Shown one piece after another: positions 24,402 to 32,947 of a DNA stretch of 42,516 nucleotides; the first letter of the stretch is position 1; every line of letters starts with the position of its first letter. The DNA lies in NCBI GenBank assembly GCA_047017005.1, contig JBKXSZ010000012.1, forward strand, positions 1 through 42,516. The letters are read 5' to 3'. Made by a program: the position numbers and the translations under genes. The stretch is from JBKXSZ01 sp047017005 (GTDB lineage Bacteria; Bacillota; Clostridia; TANB77; CAG-508). The notes below the pieces were generated by a model, which saw only the letters and a program-made list of their open reading frames with translations, searched no databases and had not been told where the DNA came from.

Positions 24402-25280
24402 TTACTTATTTAACTTGTTATAAACACATTTTATAATTTCATATCTATAATAAATTATTCTTTTATAAAAATCCTTCCTAATAGTTGACATACAAGATAT
24501 TCCATCAATAAAATTATTAATTTTATCAATATCAATTTTTCCAAATACTCTTTTAATAGCATTATTACATTCATCATTTTTTGTACTTTTAATATATGCC
24601 ATATAATTTATCTTCTTGCCATTTTCTTTTATACAAGAGTAACAGTTTATTGCTAAATTTTTTAATTCAATTTCATTTATTTTTTCAATTTGGCAATCTT
24701 CTAACATAGGATTTAGGCAAGAACCACAATCATATATTGGAGAAAATTTCGCTCCGCTACTTCTTGCATTTACTAAAAGTCCCCAGTTACCATTATGTCT
24801 GTCAGTATTTCCTATTAAACTATCAATTATAAACATATCCCAAAATTTTTCTTTTATATTATCGATAATTAGAATATCTATTTGAGTTAACTTTTTTATT
24901 TCTTCTATAACTTCCATAATATCCGATATCTCTGTTTCAATTTTCTTATCTGGATTAGCACTTAATGCTAAAGTTTCAAACTCATATAAAACATAATTTG
25001 CGTCCGTAAAATCTTCACACGCGCACACTATTTTTTCTTTTCCATTATATGTATATGTGCCTAATAATGTATTTTGTGTTTCAAATCCCGTAATTTTAAA
25101 TATATTGCTACCAACATATTCTGAAAACGCATTATTTATATAAGATATATTTTTATTTTTTTCTCTAATTGGATCTGGGAATTTTACTAAATATTTTTTA
25201 TTATCATAAATTAGTGTTTTCTTTTTTTCAGATCCTTTATAACTATTTAATTCTTCCGTCGCTTTTGAAAAATCTATCAT
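24402..25280 (-). CDS. HipA/CtkA-like protein kinase, standalone
   Basis: 292 aa. The kinase core is readable: nucleotide-binding Lys33 in KKYLVKFPDP, Glu54 in FSEYVGSNIF, the hinge CACEDF (about 87-92), the catalytic loop LIGNTDRHNGNWG with Asp160, and the metal-binding Asp184 in PIYDCGSCL. This arrangement is that of HipA-fold Ser/Thr kinases and closest to compact CtkA-like members. There is no HipB-type DNA-binding partner next to it. AGGGGGTGG lies 5 bases before the ATG. Targets are unknown; relatives phosphorylate aminoacyl-tRNA synthetases or host proteins. It lies 476 bases upstream of lysS in sequence, but a pseudogene separates them. Confidence 0.85.
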   Translation of the reverse strand: MIDFSKATEELNSYKGSEKKKTLIYDNKKYLVKFPDPIREKNKNISYINNAFSEYVGSNIFKITGFETQNTLLGTYTYNGKEKIVCACEDFTDANYVLYEFETLALSANPDKKIETEISDIMEVIEEIKKLTQIDILIIDNIKEKFWDMFIIDSLIGNTDRHNGNWGLLVNARSSGAKFSPIYDCGSCLNPMLEDCQIEKINEIELKNLAINCYSCIKENGKKINYMAYIKSTKNDECNNAIKRVFGKIDIDKINNFIDGISCMSTIRKDFYKRIIYYRYEIIKCVYNKLNK

Positions 25281-25343
25281 CTTCCACCCCCTGCTGAAAT
25301 GTAATTATTTAATAATCAGGTAATTAAATTTATTAACAATATA

Positions 25344-25690
25344 TTAATGCTTCATTATTTTATTAATTACATCAATTACTTCCTCTATATTGTCATAAGC
25401 TAAAAAGTTGATTGTCTCATCTCCTCTAAGAAATCCTGAAACATTTGCATCTTTTTCATAGATTGCATAAATTGTTTTTCCTAAATTTTCTGCCCAAGCT
25501 ATCTCATATCCAACTCCTAGAGACTCGTTATGATTGATAATCCATCTATCTTAGCATCTTTAGACCATCTAATTTTCTTTCCTGTTTCTTTTCAATATAC
25601 TTTTCTTCATAATTAATTGTTCATATGGTATACCAATGCTTTTGGATATGACTTCTTTTGTCTTTTCACCCAAGTGATAACTTATTGAAT
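25344..25690 (-). pseudogene. Broken nucleoside 2-deoxyribosyltransferase-like gene
   Basis: Minus strand reads SISYHLGEKTKEVISKSIGI, then after frame breaks ETGKKIRWSKDAKIDG, then NHNESLGVGYEIAWAENLGK, TIYAIYEKDANVSGFLRGDE and a TAA at 25344-25346. The 'N-x-S-x-G-x-x-x-E-I-x-W-A-x-x-L-G-K' pattern resembles the nucleoside 2-deoxyribosyltransferase fold. At least two frameshifts exclude a functional product. AAGGAGG at the far end (near 25692) marks the old start. Confidence 0.6.
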
Positions 25691-25756
25691 GATCCTCCTT
25701 TTTTTATTAAAACGCTTTTGTTTTAGTATCTTTTCGAAGTCATTAAAATGTATTAA

Positions 25757-27244
25757 CTAGTTCAATGGTTTCATTGTTGGGAATAATAAAACATCACGAA
25801 TAGAAGCAGAGTCTGTTAATAACATAACAAAACGGTCAATTCCAATTCCTAATCCACCTGTTGGAGGCATTCCGTATTCAAGAGCATGTACGAAATCTTC
25901 GTCCATCATATTTGCTTCTTCATCTCCTGCTTCTCTTTCTTTTACTTGCTCTAAGAATCTTCCATATTGGTCAATCGGATCGTTTAATTCAGAAAATGCA
26001 TTTCCATATTCTCTACCGCCAATAAATATTTCAAAACGTTCGGTAAGTCTTGGGTCGTCTTGTCTTCTTTTTGCAAGTGGTGATATTTCAACAGGGTAAT
26101 CATAAACGAAGGTTGGTTGAATTAAGGTTTCTTCTACCTTTTCATCAAAGAATAAAGAGATAATTTTTCCTCTTGTCATTCCTTCCTCTACTTCAATTCC
26201 AACTTCTTTTGCTACTTTTACCGCTTCTTCATCAGTTTCTATTTTATTAAAGTCTACGCCACATACTTCTTTTATAGAATCTATCATGGTAATTCTTTTC
26301 CATGATGGCGTTAAATCAATATCTTGTCCTTGGTAATTAATTTTAGTTGTTCCACATACTTTTTGTGCAATCTTAGAGAATAACTCTTCTGTAATATTCA
26401 TCATATCTTCTAAGTTTTCATATGCTGCATATAGTTCAATTGTAGTAAATTCCGGATTATGTTTAATATCCATTCCTTCATTACGGAACATTCTTCCTAT
26501 TTCATATACTTTATCAAATCCACCTACAATTAATCTTTTTAAGTATAGCTCAGAAGCAATTCTTAAATACATTTCAATATCTAAAGTATTATGATGGGTT
26601 ATAAATGGTCTTGCTGTTGCTCCACCAGCTATTGTATTTAAAATTGGAGTCTCTACTTCTAAATATCCTTTTTTATCTAAAATAGCTCGCATTTCTTTTA
26701 TAATTTGACTTCTCATAATAAATGCTTTTTTTACTTCTGGATTCATTATTAAATCTACATATCTTTGACGATATCTTAAATCGGTGTCTTGAAGTCCATG
26801 GAATTTCTCTGGTAGTGGTCTTAAGGATTTAGAAAGCAAAGTAATTTTTTTAGCATGAATAGATATTTCTCCTGTTTTTGTTTTAAATGCAAATCCAGTT
26901 ATTCCAATGATATCTCCAATATCATAAGTTTTAAATTCTTTATAACTGTCTTCTCCTAAATCATTTATACTTACATAACTTTGTAATTTTCCATCTTGGT
27001 CTTGAATATGGCAAAAAGAAGCTTTTCCCATAATTCTTTTTCCCATAATTCTCCCAGCCACTGTCACATCTTTATTCTCTAATTCTTCATAATTTTCTTT
27101 CACTTGTCCACTTGTATGGGTTCTATTAAATTTTGTAATGGCAAATGGATTTTTACCTTTTGCTTGTAACTCCTCTAACTTTTCTTTTCTAATTTTAATT
27201 AAATGGTTTTCGTCTAATTCTATATTGTTTTGGTTTTCACTCAT
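25757..27244 (-). CDS. lysS: Lysyl-tRNA synthetase, class II
   Basis: 495 aa, full length. It charges tRNA-Lys with lysine in the cytosol. An N-terminal OB-fold anticodon-binding domain (VTVAGRIMGKRIMGKASFCH, about 60-140) is followed by the class II core: motif 2 FRNEGMDIKHNPEFTTIELY (about 265) and motif 3 GLGIGIDRFVMLLTD near the C terminus. AGGGGG precedes the ATG. It has its own promoter (27285-27313). No T-box leader is visible in its short 5' region. Confidence 0.98.
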   Translation of the reverse strand: MSENQNNIELDENHLIKIRKEKLEELQAKGKNPFAITKFNRTHTSGQVKENYEELENKDVTVAGRIMGKRIMGKASFCHIQDQDGKLQSYVSINDLGEDSYKEFKTYDIGDIIGITGFAFKTKTGEISIHAKKITLLSKSLRPLPEKFHGLQDTDLRYRQRYVDLIMNPEVKKAFIMRSQIIKEMRAILDKKGYLEVETPILNTIAGGATARPFITHHNTLDIEMYLRIASELYLKRLIVGGFDKVYEIGRMFRNEGMDIKHNPEFTTIELYAAYENLEDMMNITEELFSKIAQKVCGTTKINYQGQDIDLTPSWKRITMIDSIKEVCGVDFNKIETDEEAVKVAKEVGIEVEEGMTRGKIISLFFDEKVEETLIQPTFVYDYPVEISPLAKRRQDDPRLTERFEIFIGGREYGNAFSELNDPIDQYGRFLEQVKEREAGDEEANMMDEDFVHALEYGMPPTGGLGIGIDRFVMLLTDSASIRDVLLFPTMKPLN

Positions 27245-27284
27245 TTTGGTTTTTCCCCCTCATCTCTCCTATTTTAACGTTTCT

Positions 27285-27313
27285 ATTATATACTAGAAGT
27301 GACATAAAGTAAA
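27285..27313 (-). promoter_or_regulatory. Promoter of lysS
   Basis: Minus strand TTTACT (27308-27313), 17-base spacer, TATAAT (27285-27290), 40 bases before the lysS start. Confidence 0.65.
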
Positions 27314-27427
27314 TATGAGGTTCTAATTTTTTATTTTTCTTTTTGCTTTTTCTGTTTTTAATTTATTGTAATTTCTTTCCTTTTTCCTCATATTTTCTAT
27401 CTTTAATTTATTCTATATAAAAGGAGG

Positions 27428-27455
27428 AAGGTATCTAAGCGCACTTAGATACCTT
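27428..27455 (-). terminator. Terminator overlapping the end of the 3D-domain gene
   Basis: AAGGTATCTAAG / CTTAGATACCTT, a perfect 12-bp stem with a 4-base loop. It overlaps the stop codon at 27454-27456 and is followed on the minus strand by CCTCCTTTTATA. Confidence 0.75.
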
Positions 27456-28203
27456 ATTCTACTTGGTATACTGGTACATTATATTGAACCCCTAATTGTT
27501 CTGCTGTTTCATGGTCGGAAACGTAAATATCAATACGGTTACCATTTATTCCACCTCCTACATCGGATGCGATGTACGTAGGTGCATGACCCTTAATTTT
27601 AATTTTCACATTTTGAGGAATTATATTGGGGTCAACTGCGATTGTTTGGTTTGGTACCAAAACATTTCCTTGTGAATCTTTGTTTCCATACTGCTCATTG
27701 CATAATGGACAAGAACAATAGTAGGTAATAGTAAAATAACCTAAGAAGTGATTTTTCTGCTTTTGAGCTTCTAACGCCCTTAATCTCTCTGCTTTTTCCT
27801 TCTCTTTTTTACGTTTTAACTCTTCTTGCTTCTTTTTTTCCTCTTCCTTAAGTTTTTCTGCCTTCTTTATTTGTGTCTCTACTTTATCTGGTAATGTACT
27901 TACTTGCTGTACAACTGGTACAATTTGCATTGCTGGTTCTTCGGTTTCATTCGTTATTTCTTCCCATCCTTCTTTGCTTAACGCAAAGACATCTCTTACT
28001 TGCAATGCACTACACCAAATGCAGAATATACATCCGAATGTTATCACTCCTCTTTTGGTATGTATAAAGTTATTTGTTCTTATTGCGAGTATACCTATCT
28101 TCCATTTAAGAAGTCGTAATACCTTTCTTCTTAAATAGCTTCTCCTCCGCCAGATTAATTTTAGGCCAAATACTAAGTTGTTCTGGTTTTTCTTTTGCTT
28201 CAT
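27454..28203 (-). CDS. Membrane-anchored 3D-domain (RlpA/YocH-like) cell-wall protein
   Basis: 249 aa from the ATG at 28203, chosen because AGAGGAGGT stands directly before it; the frame extends 13 codons further to a TTG without ribosome binding site. A basic N-terminus and one membrane helix (about residues 50-68, GVITFGCIFCIWCSALQV) are followed by a Lys/Glu coiled coil (about 115-155). The C-terminal 3D domain reads FTITYYCSCPLCN, TIAVDPNIIP, APTYIASDVGGGI and NRIDIYVSDHETA, with the aspartates (TIAVD, SDVG, RIDIYV) that name the domain. Such double-psi-barrel domains act on peptidoglycan (lytic transglycosylase-like) outside the cell; catalysis here is inferred from the family. Confidence 0.9.
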   Translation of the reverse strand: MKQKKNQNNLVFGLKLIWRRRSYLRRKVLRLLKWKIGILAIRTNNFIHTKRGVITFGCIFCIWCSALQVRDVFALSKEGWEEITNETEEPAMQIVPVVQQVSTLPDKVETQIKKAEKLKEEEKKKQEELKRKKEKEKAERLRALEAQKQKNHFLGYFTITYYCSCPLCNEQYGNKDSQGNVLVPNQTIAVDPNIIPQNVKIKIKGHAPTYIASDVGGGINGNRIDIYVSDHETAEQLGVQYNVPVYQVE

Positions 28204-28215
28204 CTTACCTCCTCT

Positions 28216-28279
28216 AGACTGTATTAACAGTCTAATTACCAAACTTATCTAAAAGATAAGGGGATAGTTTCTAACTATC
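28216..28279 (-). other. Three small hairpins in a row between recN and the 3D-domain gene
   Basis: Stems: AGACTG/CAGTCT (28216-28233), AGATAAG/CTTATCT (28244-28260) and GATAGTT/AACTATC (28263-28279). None has a proper U-tract. The first ends 9 bases before the start codon's Shine-Dalgarno. They may be a weak recN terminator plus a structured 5' end. Confidence 0.45.
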
Positions 28280-28342
28280 TACCCTATATTATACCACATT
28301 TTTTATTTTATGTAAATTTTTCGTTCTCTCTGTTTTTTTCTT

Positions 28343-29980
28343 TTATGCTACTTCTTTTGTTTTCCTTAATTCTTTTGCATGTTCGATTGCAATTTCTGTT
28401 AACTCGCCACTTGCTATTCTTGCTATTTCCTGTATGATCTCTTCCTCTTGTAAAGCCCTTATTTTCGTTTTTGTTTTGTTTCCTTGTACTTCTTTACTAA
28501 TATAGTAATTATGGTCTCCTTTTGCTGCAATCGTTGCTAAATGAGTAACACATAACACTTGATGGTTCTTCGCAATCTTTTGCAGTTTTTCACTTACACT
28601 ATTGGCGGCTTTTCCACTAATTCCTGTATCAATTTCATCAAATACAAGTACAGGAACTTTATCAATATTTGCAAGAACAGTTTTTATCGCTAACATAATA
28701 CGAGACATCTCTCCTCCAGATGCTATTTTTGTAAGTGGTTTTGCCTCCTCTCCTATATTCGTGCGAATTAGAAATTCTACTTTATCTAGTCCATTTTTAT
28801 GAAATTGTTTATCCTCATTCCAAGAAACTTCTACTGATATATTTGCATTTTTCATTTGAAGTTCTGTTAATTCTTGATTTATTTTTTCAGTTAAAATCTT
28901 TCCATTTGTTTGACGAATCTCATGCATCTGTTTTGCAAGTTCTAGCATTTCTTCTCTTTTCTTTTCTAACTTTGCTTTTAATCCTTTGGTATATTCTTCT
29001 AAATTTTCAATTTCATATATTTCTTGTTTCCTATTTTCTGCATATTGTTTTATTTCTTCAATTGTATTTCCATATTTTCTTTTTAAAGAATAGATAAGGT
29101 CTAATCTAGCTTCTATTTCTTCTCTCTCCCTTTCATTAAACTCATTCTCTTGAGTCATGCTAGCAAGGTCTCTTGCTATTTCTTCTAGCTCATAGGATAT
29201 GCTTCTTAAGTTCTCTAAAGTAGCATCATATTGTTTATCGATTCCTTCTATTTTTTCTAATGCACGAATTGCTTGTCCAATAGAATCGATACCATTCTGA
29301 TTAATTTCTCCATCTGCAATTGTTAAATTCTCTGCAATTTTTTCTGCATTTAGCATTTTCTTTCTTTTCTCTTCTAATATCTCATCTTCCTTATCTTTTA
29401 AGTTTGCTTCTTCTATTTCTTTTACTTGATACGATAATAAATCTAGTTTTCTTTGCTTTTCTTTCTCATCTCCATAATTTCTTTTTAGTTCTTCTACTAT
29501 TTCTAGATATTCTTGGTATCGTTTTCTATATTTAGTTTTTATTCCTAACATCTTTAGACCTGAAAAGTCGTCTAGCAATTTATTATGTGTGGCTACATTT
29601 AATAAGGTTTGATTATCGTGTTGACCATGAATATCTATCATTTCTTGCATAAATTCTTTAAGTTCATTTACGGTAACAAGTCTTCCATTTATTTTACAAG
29701 CATTTCTTCCATTTGTATAAATTTCTCGAGACACAATAATATTTCCATCCATTGCTTTTTCATGTTCTGGTAAATACATACTTAACTCAACAAACGAATA
29801 GCTCTCTCCTTTTCGAATCATTTCTTTTGAAAATCTTCCTCCTGCTATGATCTCTAGAGAATCAATAATTAAGGTTTTTCCTGCTCCTGTTTCTCCTGTT
29901 AATACATTAAACCCTTTTCTTAAGTCTACACTTAAATCATCAATAATTCCAATATTTTTGATATGTAACGTTGTTATCAT
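28343..29980 (-). CDS. recN: DNA repair protein RecN
   Basis: 545 aa, full length. SMC-like ATPase that acts in the cytosol in double-strand-break repair. Walker A GETGAGKT at about 31-38, a central coiled coil (about 150-360), the ABC signature KIASGGEMSRIMLAIKTVL, and Walker B VLVFDEIDTGISG with CVTHLATIAAKGD as the H-loop/D-loop region. AGGAGAG stands 9 bases before the ATG. No LexA box is recognisable in the short upstream region. Confidence 0.97.
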   Translation of the reverse strand: MITTLHIKNIGIIDDLSVDLRKGFNVLTGETGAGKTLIIDSLEIIAGGRFSKEMIRKGESYSFVELSMYLPEHEKAMDGNIIVSREIYTNGRNACKINGRLVTVNELKEFMQEMIDIHGQHDNQTLLNVATHNKLLDDFSGLKMLGIKTKYRKRYQEYLEIVEELKRNYGDEKEKQRKLDLLSYQVKEIEEANLKDKEDEILEEKRKKMLNAEKIAENLTIADGEINQNGIDSIGQAIRALEKIEGIDKQYDATLENLRSISYELEEIARDLASMTQENEFNEREREEIEARLDLIYSLKRKYGNTIEEIKQYAENRKQEIYEIENLEEYTKGLKAKLEKKREEMLELAKQMHEIRQTNGKILTEKINQELTELQMKNANISVEVSWNEDKQFHKNGLDKVEFLIRTNIGEEAKPLTKIASGGEMSRIMLAIKTVLANIDKVPVLVFDEIDTGISGKAANSVSEKLQKIAKNHQVLCVTHLATIAAKGDHNYYISKEVQGNKTKTKIRALQEEEIIQEIARIASGELTEIAIEHAKELRKTKEVA

Positions 29981-30130
29981 TTCTTCACTCTCCTGTTAAA
30001 GATATTCGCACACATGTTTTGCAAATTTATGTTCGTATTTATTATATCGCTATCTTTAATTTTGTCAAGAGAAAGCAGGAACATTTTTTCGTCCTTTCGC
30101 TTTTTGTTTTATTTATTATAAAAAGTATCT

Positions 30131-30175
30131 AAAAAACAGGTCTATATTGTTTTTTTCAATATAGACCTGTTTTTT
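30131..30175. terminator. Strong bidirectional terminator after tRNA-Glu
   Basis: AAAAAACAGGTCTATATTG pairs perfectly with CAATATAGACCTGTTTTTT around a 7-T loop. It ends the tRNA transcript 7 bases after the CCA. Confidence 0.9.
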
Positions 30176-30181
30176 CTTATT

Positions 30182-30256
30182 TGGTGACCCCTACGGGAAT
30201 CGAACCCATGATTCGGCCTTGAGAGGGCCGCGTCTTAACCGCTTGACCAAGGGGCC
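30182..30256 (-). tRNA. tRNA-Glu, anticodon CTC
   Basis: 75 bases including an encoded CCA end (complement of 30182-30184). Acceptor GGCCCCT/AGGGGTC, D-arm GTC/GAC with AAGCGGTTAA loop, anticodon stem CGGCC/GGCCG with loop CTCTCAA giving anticodon CTC (reads GAG), T-arm ATGGG/CCCGT with loop TTCGATT. The body is that of bacterial tRNA-Glu. The CTC isoacceptor is additional to the TTC one every bacterium needs, and is notable in a low-GC genome where GAG is rare. Confidence 0.97.
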
Positions 30257-30273
30257 ATTTACACAGCTATTTA

Positions 30274-30303
30274 TTTATATCACAAAAATAGCTGTTTCGT
30301 CAA
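30274..30303 (-). promoter_or_regulatory. Promoter of tRNA-Glu overlapping a hairpin
   Basis: Minus strand TTGACG (30298-30303), 18 bases, TATAAA (30274-30279), 17 bases before the tRNA. The spacer and -10 lie in a hairpin (ACAGCTATTT with AAATAGCTGT, 30262-30294) that may serve as the terminator of the rbgA-mrnC transcript. Confidence 0.6.
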
Positions 30304-30391
30304 TATCTTTTCTAATTCTCTTCTTTATTTTTGGAGTTCTTATTATTCTTTTTGTATTTTTTAATCTCTACTTTAAGGCTTTCCCAGTTTC

Positions 30392-30820
30392 TTATTTTTC
30401 TTTTCCTTCCGTTTCATTCTTCTTTATTTCAATACACTTTTCTAGAATTTCTTTTAATCTTGTTTCTTGCCTTGTTAAATACAAATAACCAATCAAAGCT
30501 TCAAAAGCAGTAGAATAACTATATTCTACTAAGTCTGCATTTTTAGGTAAATGGTGATTTTCTGCATTTCTCCCTCTTCTTACTATATCTCTTTCTTCTT
30601 CTGTTAAGATGGCATTTAACTCTTTTACAATCTCCGCTTGTGCTTTTGCTTTTACAAACTGAATTGCTGCCATATGTAATTTATGTGGTTTTAATTTTGT
30701 CGTATTAACTAAATAGGTTCTAATATATTGTTCATAAACACTATCTCCAATATATGCCCATACTAAAGGAGACATCTGTTTTACTTCTAATTCTGATTTT
30801 TCTGGTACAATAAAATCCAT
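30392..30820 (-). CDS. mrnC: Mini-ribonuclease 3 (23S rRNA maturation)
   Basis: 142 aa. Mini-III keeps the RNase III catalytic domain but lacks the dsRNA-binding domain, and matures 23S rRNA ends in Firmicutes. Catalytic-site residues are visible: the signature region LVWAYIGDSVYEQYIRTYLV with its Asp (residue 26) and, near the C terminus, YSTAFEALIGYLYL with its Glu. The start overlaps the rbgA end (stop TAA, one base, ATG), and its ribosome binding site AAGGAT lies inside rbgA, so the two are translationally coupled. Confidence 0.95.
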   Translation of the reverse strand: MDFIVPEKSELEVKQMSPLVWAYIGDSVYEQYIRTYLVNTTKLKPHKLHMAAIQFVKAKAQAEIVKELNAILTEEERDIVRRGRNAENHHLPKNADLVEYSYSTAFEALIGYLYLTRQETRLKEILEKCIEIKKNETEGKEK

Positions 30821-30821
30821 C

Positions 30822-31703
30822 TTATCCTTCTTTCTCTAAAGTTATTTTTCCAATCTTTCCACTTCTAAATTCATCTAGTAGTAATCTTGCTACCTTTTCT
30901 TCGTCAATTCTTCCTCCAGATACAATAGCTCCTCTTTTTCTCCCTACCATATGCATAACATCTAAAATATTACTATTTTCATTTTGATTTTTTTCTAATT
31001 CCTGTTGTACTTCTGTCTCATCTAGTTGATAACGGTTGCAAAAAAGGTTTCTATAATTTTGCAATAAAAACTTTGTTAGAAAAAATGCAACTTCCATTTT
31101 ATCTAATATTTCATCTTTAATACTTCCAATATAGGATAAATGAAGTGCCACTTCTTCACTTTCAAACTTAGGCCAAAGTACACCCGGTGTATCTAATAAT
31201 TCAATATTACTAGACAAACGAATCCACTGTTTTTTCTTGGTAACTCCAGGTCTATTTCCTACTTCTAAACTATTTTTCTTTGTAATACGATTAATAAAAG
31301 AAGATTTTCCAACATTCGGAATTCCCATTATCATAACGCGAATTCGCTTTCCAACTCTTCCTTTTTCTACTTGTTTTTTTAAATCTTCTTCCATTATCTT
31401 TTCAATTTCTTTAACAACATTTGCAATTCCTTTTCCAGAGTTAGCATCTGTTAATACTGCTGGGATTCCTTGTTTTCTAAAATGATTAATCCATTTATCA
31501 TTTTCTATACTATCTGCTAAATCACACTTATTTAGTACTACAACTCTTTTTTTATCCCCTATCATCTTTGCAATATCCGGATTTTGACTAGATAATGGTA
31601 TTCTTGCATCTAATAGTTCTACAACAACATCAATTAATTTTAAGTCCTCTATAATTTGCTTTTTTGTTTTTGCCATATGACCTGGATACCAATTAATATT
31701 CAT
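30822..31703 (-). CDS. rbgA: Ribosome biogenesis GTPase RbgA (YlqF)
   Basis: 293 aa. Circularly permuted GTPase needed for a late step of 50S subunit assembly. The motif order shows the permutation: G4 LNKCDLAD (about 57-64) comes before G1 IMGIPNVGKSSFIN (about 126-139), G2 NRPGVTKKKQW and G3 LLDTPGVLWPKF. The N-terminal NINWYPGHMAKTKKQI is diagnostic for the family. AGGAGTG is 6 bases before the ATG. First gene of the pair with mrnC; the transcript has a long leader (see 31856-31948). Confidence 0.97.
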   Translation of the reverse strand: MNINWYPGHMAKTKKQIIEDLKLIDVVVELLDARIPLSSQNPDIAKMIGDKKRVVVLNKCDLADSIENDKWINHFRKQGIPAVLTDANSGKGIANVVKEIEKIMEEDLKKQVEKGRVGKRIRVMIMGIPNVGKSSFINRITKKNSLEVGNRPGVTKKKQWIRLSSNIELLDTPGVLWPKFESEEVALHLSYIGSIKDEILDKMEVAFFLTKFLLQNYRNLFCNRYQLDETEVQQELEKNQNENSNILDVMHMVGRKRGAIVSGGRIDEEKVARLLLDEFRSGKIGKITLEKEG

Positions 31704-31855
31704 ATTTTCACTCCTATCTAAAAATCGGTTGTGTAAAGTTTATATATAAAAAATGGCTTGAAGTATTGATATTAAAGCATTTCTGCCAAAATATGTTCTA
31801 CCCCCCTTAGACTAAATTAATTATGTATCCTCTTAACTAAAATCTATGTGCTTTT

Positions 31856-31948
31856 AAAATTTTGTAAAGGCTAGGCAAAACCTATTCATTTCAGCCTTTA
31901 TAAAATTTTATAAAGCATATTATAATAAGTTATGAGGATAAGTCTTAA
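31856..31948 (-). promoter_or_regulatory. Promoter and long hairpin in the rbgA leader
   Basis: Minus strand TTAAGA (31943-31948), 18 bases, TATAAT (31919-31924). A transcript from here begins with a near-perfect 17-bp stem: AAAATTTT-A-TAAAGGCT-type arm (31893-31909) with the arm at 31856-31872, with one mismatch and a small inner stem (AGG/CCT). About 150 bases of leader then run to rbgA; they contain no ORF. The whole gap 31704-32041 holds this and the terminator at 31996. Confidence 0.45.
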
Positions 31949-31995
31949 TCAACTTATGTCTACCATTTTTTCATATTTTATTTTACACTACCTAA

Positions 31996-32024
31996 AAATC
32001 CCTTTTAGGTTATAAAAGGGATTT
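31996..32024 (-). terminator. Terminator after the small membrane protein gene
   Basis: AAATCCCTTTT / AAAAGGGATTT, an 11-bp perfect stem with a 7-base loop, then TTAGG; 18 bases past the stop codon. Confidence 0.8.
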
Positions 32025-32041
32025 ACTTTCTATATTATAAA

Positions 32042-32515
32042 TCATAATGTTTTATAATTATTCTTATCTGCTCTTTCATCTAGTTTTCTATCATATTCTT
32101 CATTTTTATAAAACCAGTCCGTCTTTTTGTCGACTGGGTGAAGTTTTCTCTGCTTGTCAACCAAAATGTCAAATAGTACTGCAATTGGTATAATCATCGC
32201 TATAAAAGATACAAACATACTTGTGTAATCATTAAATACTGCTGTATTATTCACCATTGCCATTACTCTGTTAAATAAATCCACACCAAAGTATGCTCCA
32301 TAAGATACTAGATAAATAATAGCTCCTAATAGTTTTCTTTTTACTACTAATACCACTGCAACTAATGTAACAAATAGTAAAACAATTTCAATATTCATGT
32401 TAAGTGGTGCAAATCCAATATCAATTCCTAATGAAGTAGTAAAAGCCACTACCAAACGAAACAACCAAAACATAATCATAAAACAGGCTAATAGCCAAGT
32501 CGATAAATTTTTCAT
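32042..32515 (-). CDS. Small four-helix membrane protein, unknown
   Basis: 157 aa from the ATG at 32515, which has GGGAGG at about 10 bases; an upstream in-frame TTG at 32524 lies too close to that site. Four hydrophobic helices (about 5-27, 42-58, 63-82, 100-120) are followed by a charged cytosolic tail of 35 residues (DKQRKLHPVDKKTDWFYKNE). I do not recognise the family. It is monocistronic, with its own promoter and terminator, between rbgA and the ireB operon. Confidence 0.8.
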   Translation of the reverse strand: MKNLSTWLLACFMIMFWLFRLVVAFTTSLGIDIGFAPLNMNIEIVLLFVTLVAVVLVVKRKLLGAIIYLVSYGAYFGVDLFNRVMAMVNNTAVFNDYTSMFVSFIAMIIPIAVLFDILVDKQRKLHPVDKKTDWFYKNEEYDRKLDERADKNNYKTL

Positions 32516-32553
32516 CTTTTGCAAATCCTCCCTTTTTGGATTAAGTTATTTTT

Positions 32554-32582
32554 ATTGTACCACAAAAGTCGAATTTTAGCAA
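32554..32582 (-). promoter_or_regulatory. Promoter of the small membrane protein gene
   Basis: Minus strand TTGCTA (32577-32582), 17 bases, TACAAT (32554-32559), about 40 bases before the start codon. Confidence 0.6.
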
Positions 32583-32594
32583 TCTAAGAAAAGC

Positions 32595-32623
32595 AAAAAG
32601 CATTGTATAAACAATGCTTTTTT
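32595..32623 (-). terminator. Terminator of the ireB-ruvX-DUF1292 operon
   Basis: Minus strand AAAGCATTGT / ACAATGCTTT with a 4-base loop and a U-tract, directly behind the DUF1292 stop codon. Confidence 0.85.
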
Positions 32624-32626
32624 ATA

Positions 32627-32947
32627 TTAGTCTTCATCTACAAAATTAAATTCATCTTTAAATTTGTCTTTGAACATATTAAATACTTTATTTAGAACAT
32701 CTTCATCTTCTACACTAACATAAGATTCTTCTTCTTCATCTTCAGAATCTTCTACTTTAAGAATAACAACTTCTCCTTCTGAGTCTTCATCCATATCAGT
32801 TGGAAGTAAAATAACATATTCTTCATCATCTAATTGGATTAAATCTAAGAATTCAAATTTCACTTCATTTCCTTCTTCATCATTTAATACGATTATATTA
32901 TCTAATTCCTCTCCTGTTTCTGGAACATTGTTTAAATCTTCACTCAT
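32627..32947 (-). CDS. DUF1292 protein (YrzB-like)
   Basis: 106 aa, strongly acidic. I set the start at 32947 (MSEDLNNVPETGEE) because AAAGGAG lies about 11 bases before it; the frame extends 15 codons upstream. The DUF1292 core is NIIVLNDEEGNEVKFEFLDL and EEYVILLPTDMDED, followed by an Asp/Glu-rich part and a C-terminal helix. Function is not established. Its place behind ireB and ruvX is conserved in Firmicutes. Confidence 0.9.
   Translation of the reverse strand: MSEDLNNVPETGEELDNIIVLNDEEGNEVKFEFLDLIQLDDEEYVILLPTDMDEDSEGEVVILKVEDSEDEEEESYVSVEDEDVLNKVFNMFKDKFKDEFNFVDED

Noticed and set aside
27245..27430. T-box riboswitch for lysS
   Set aside because: The promoter is only about 40 bases from the start, and no T-box sequence or specifier stem is visible.
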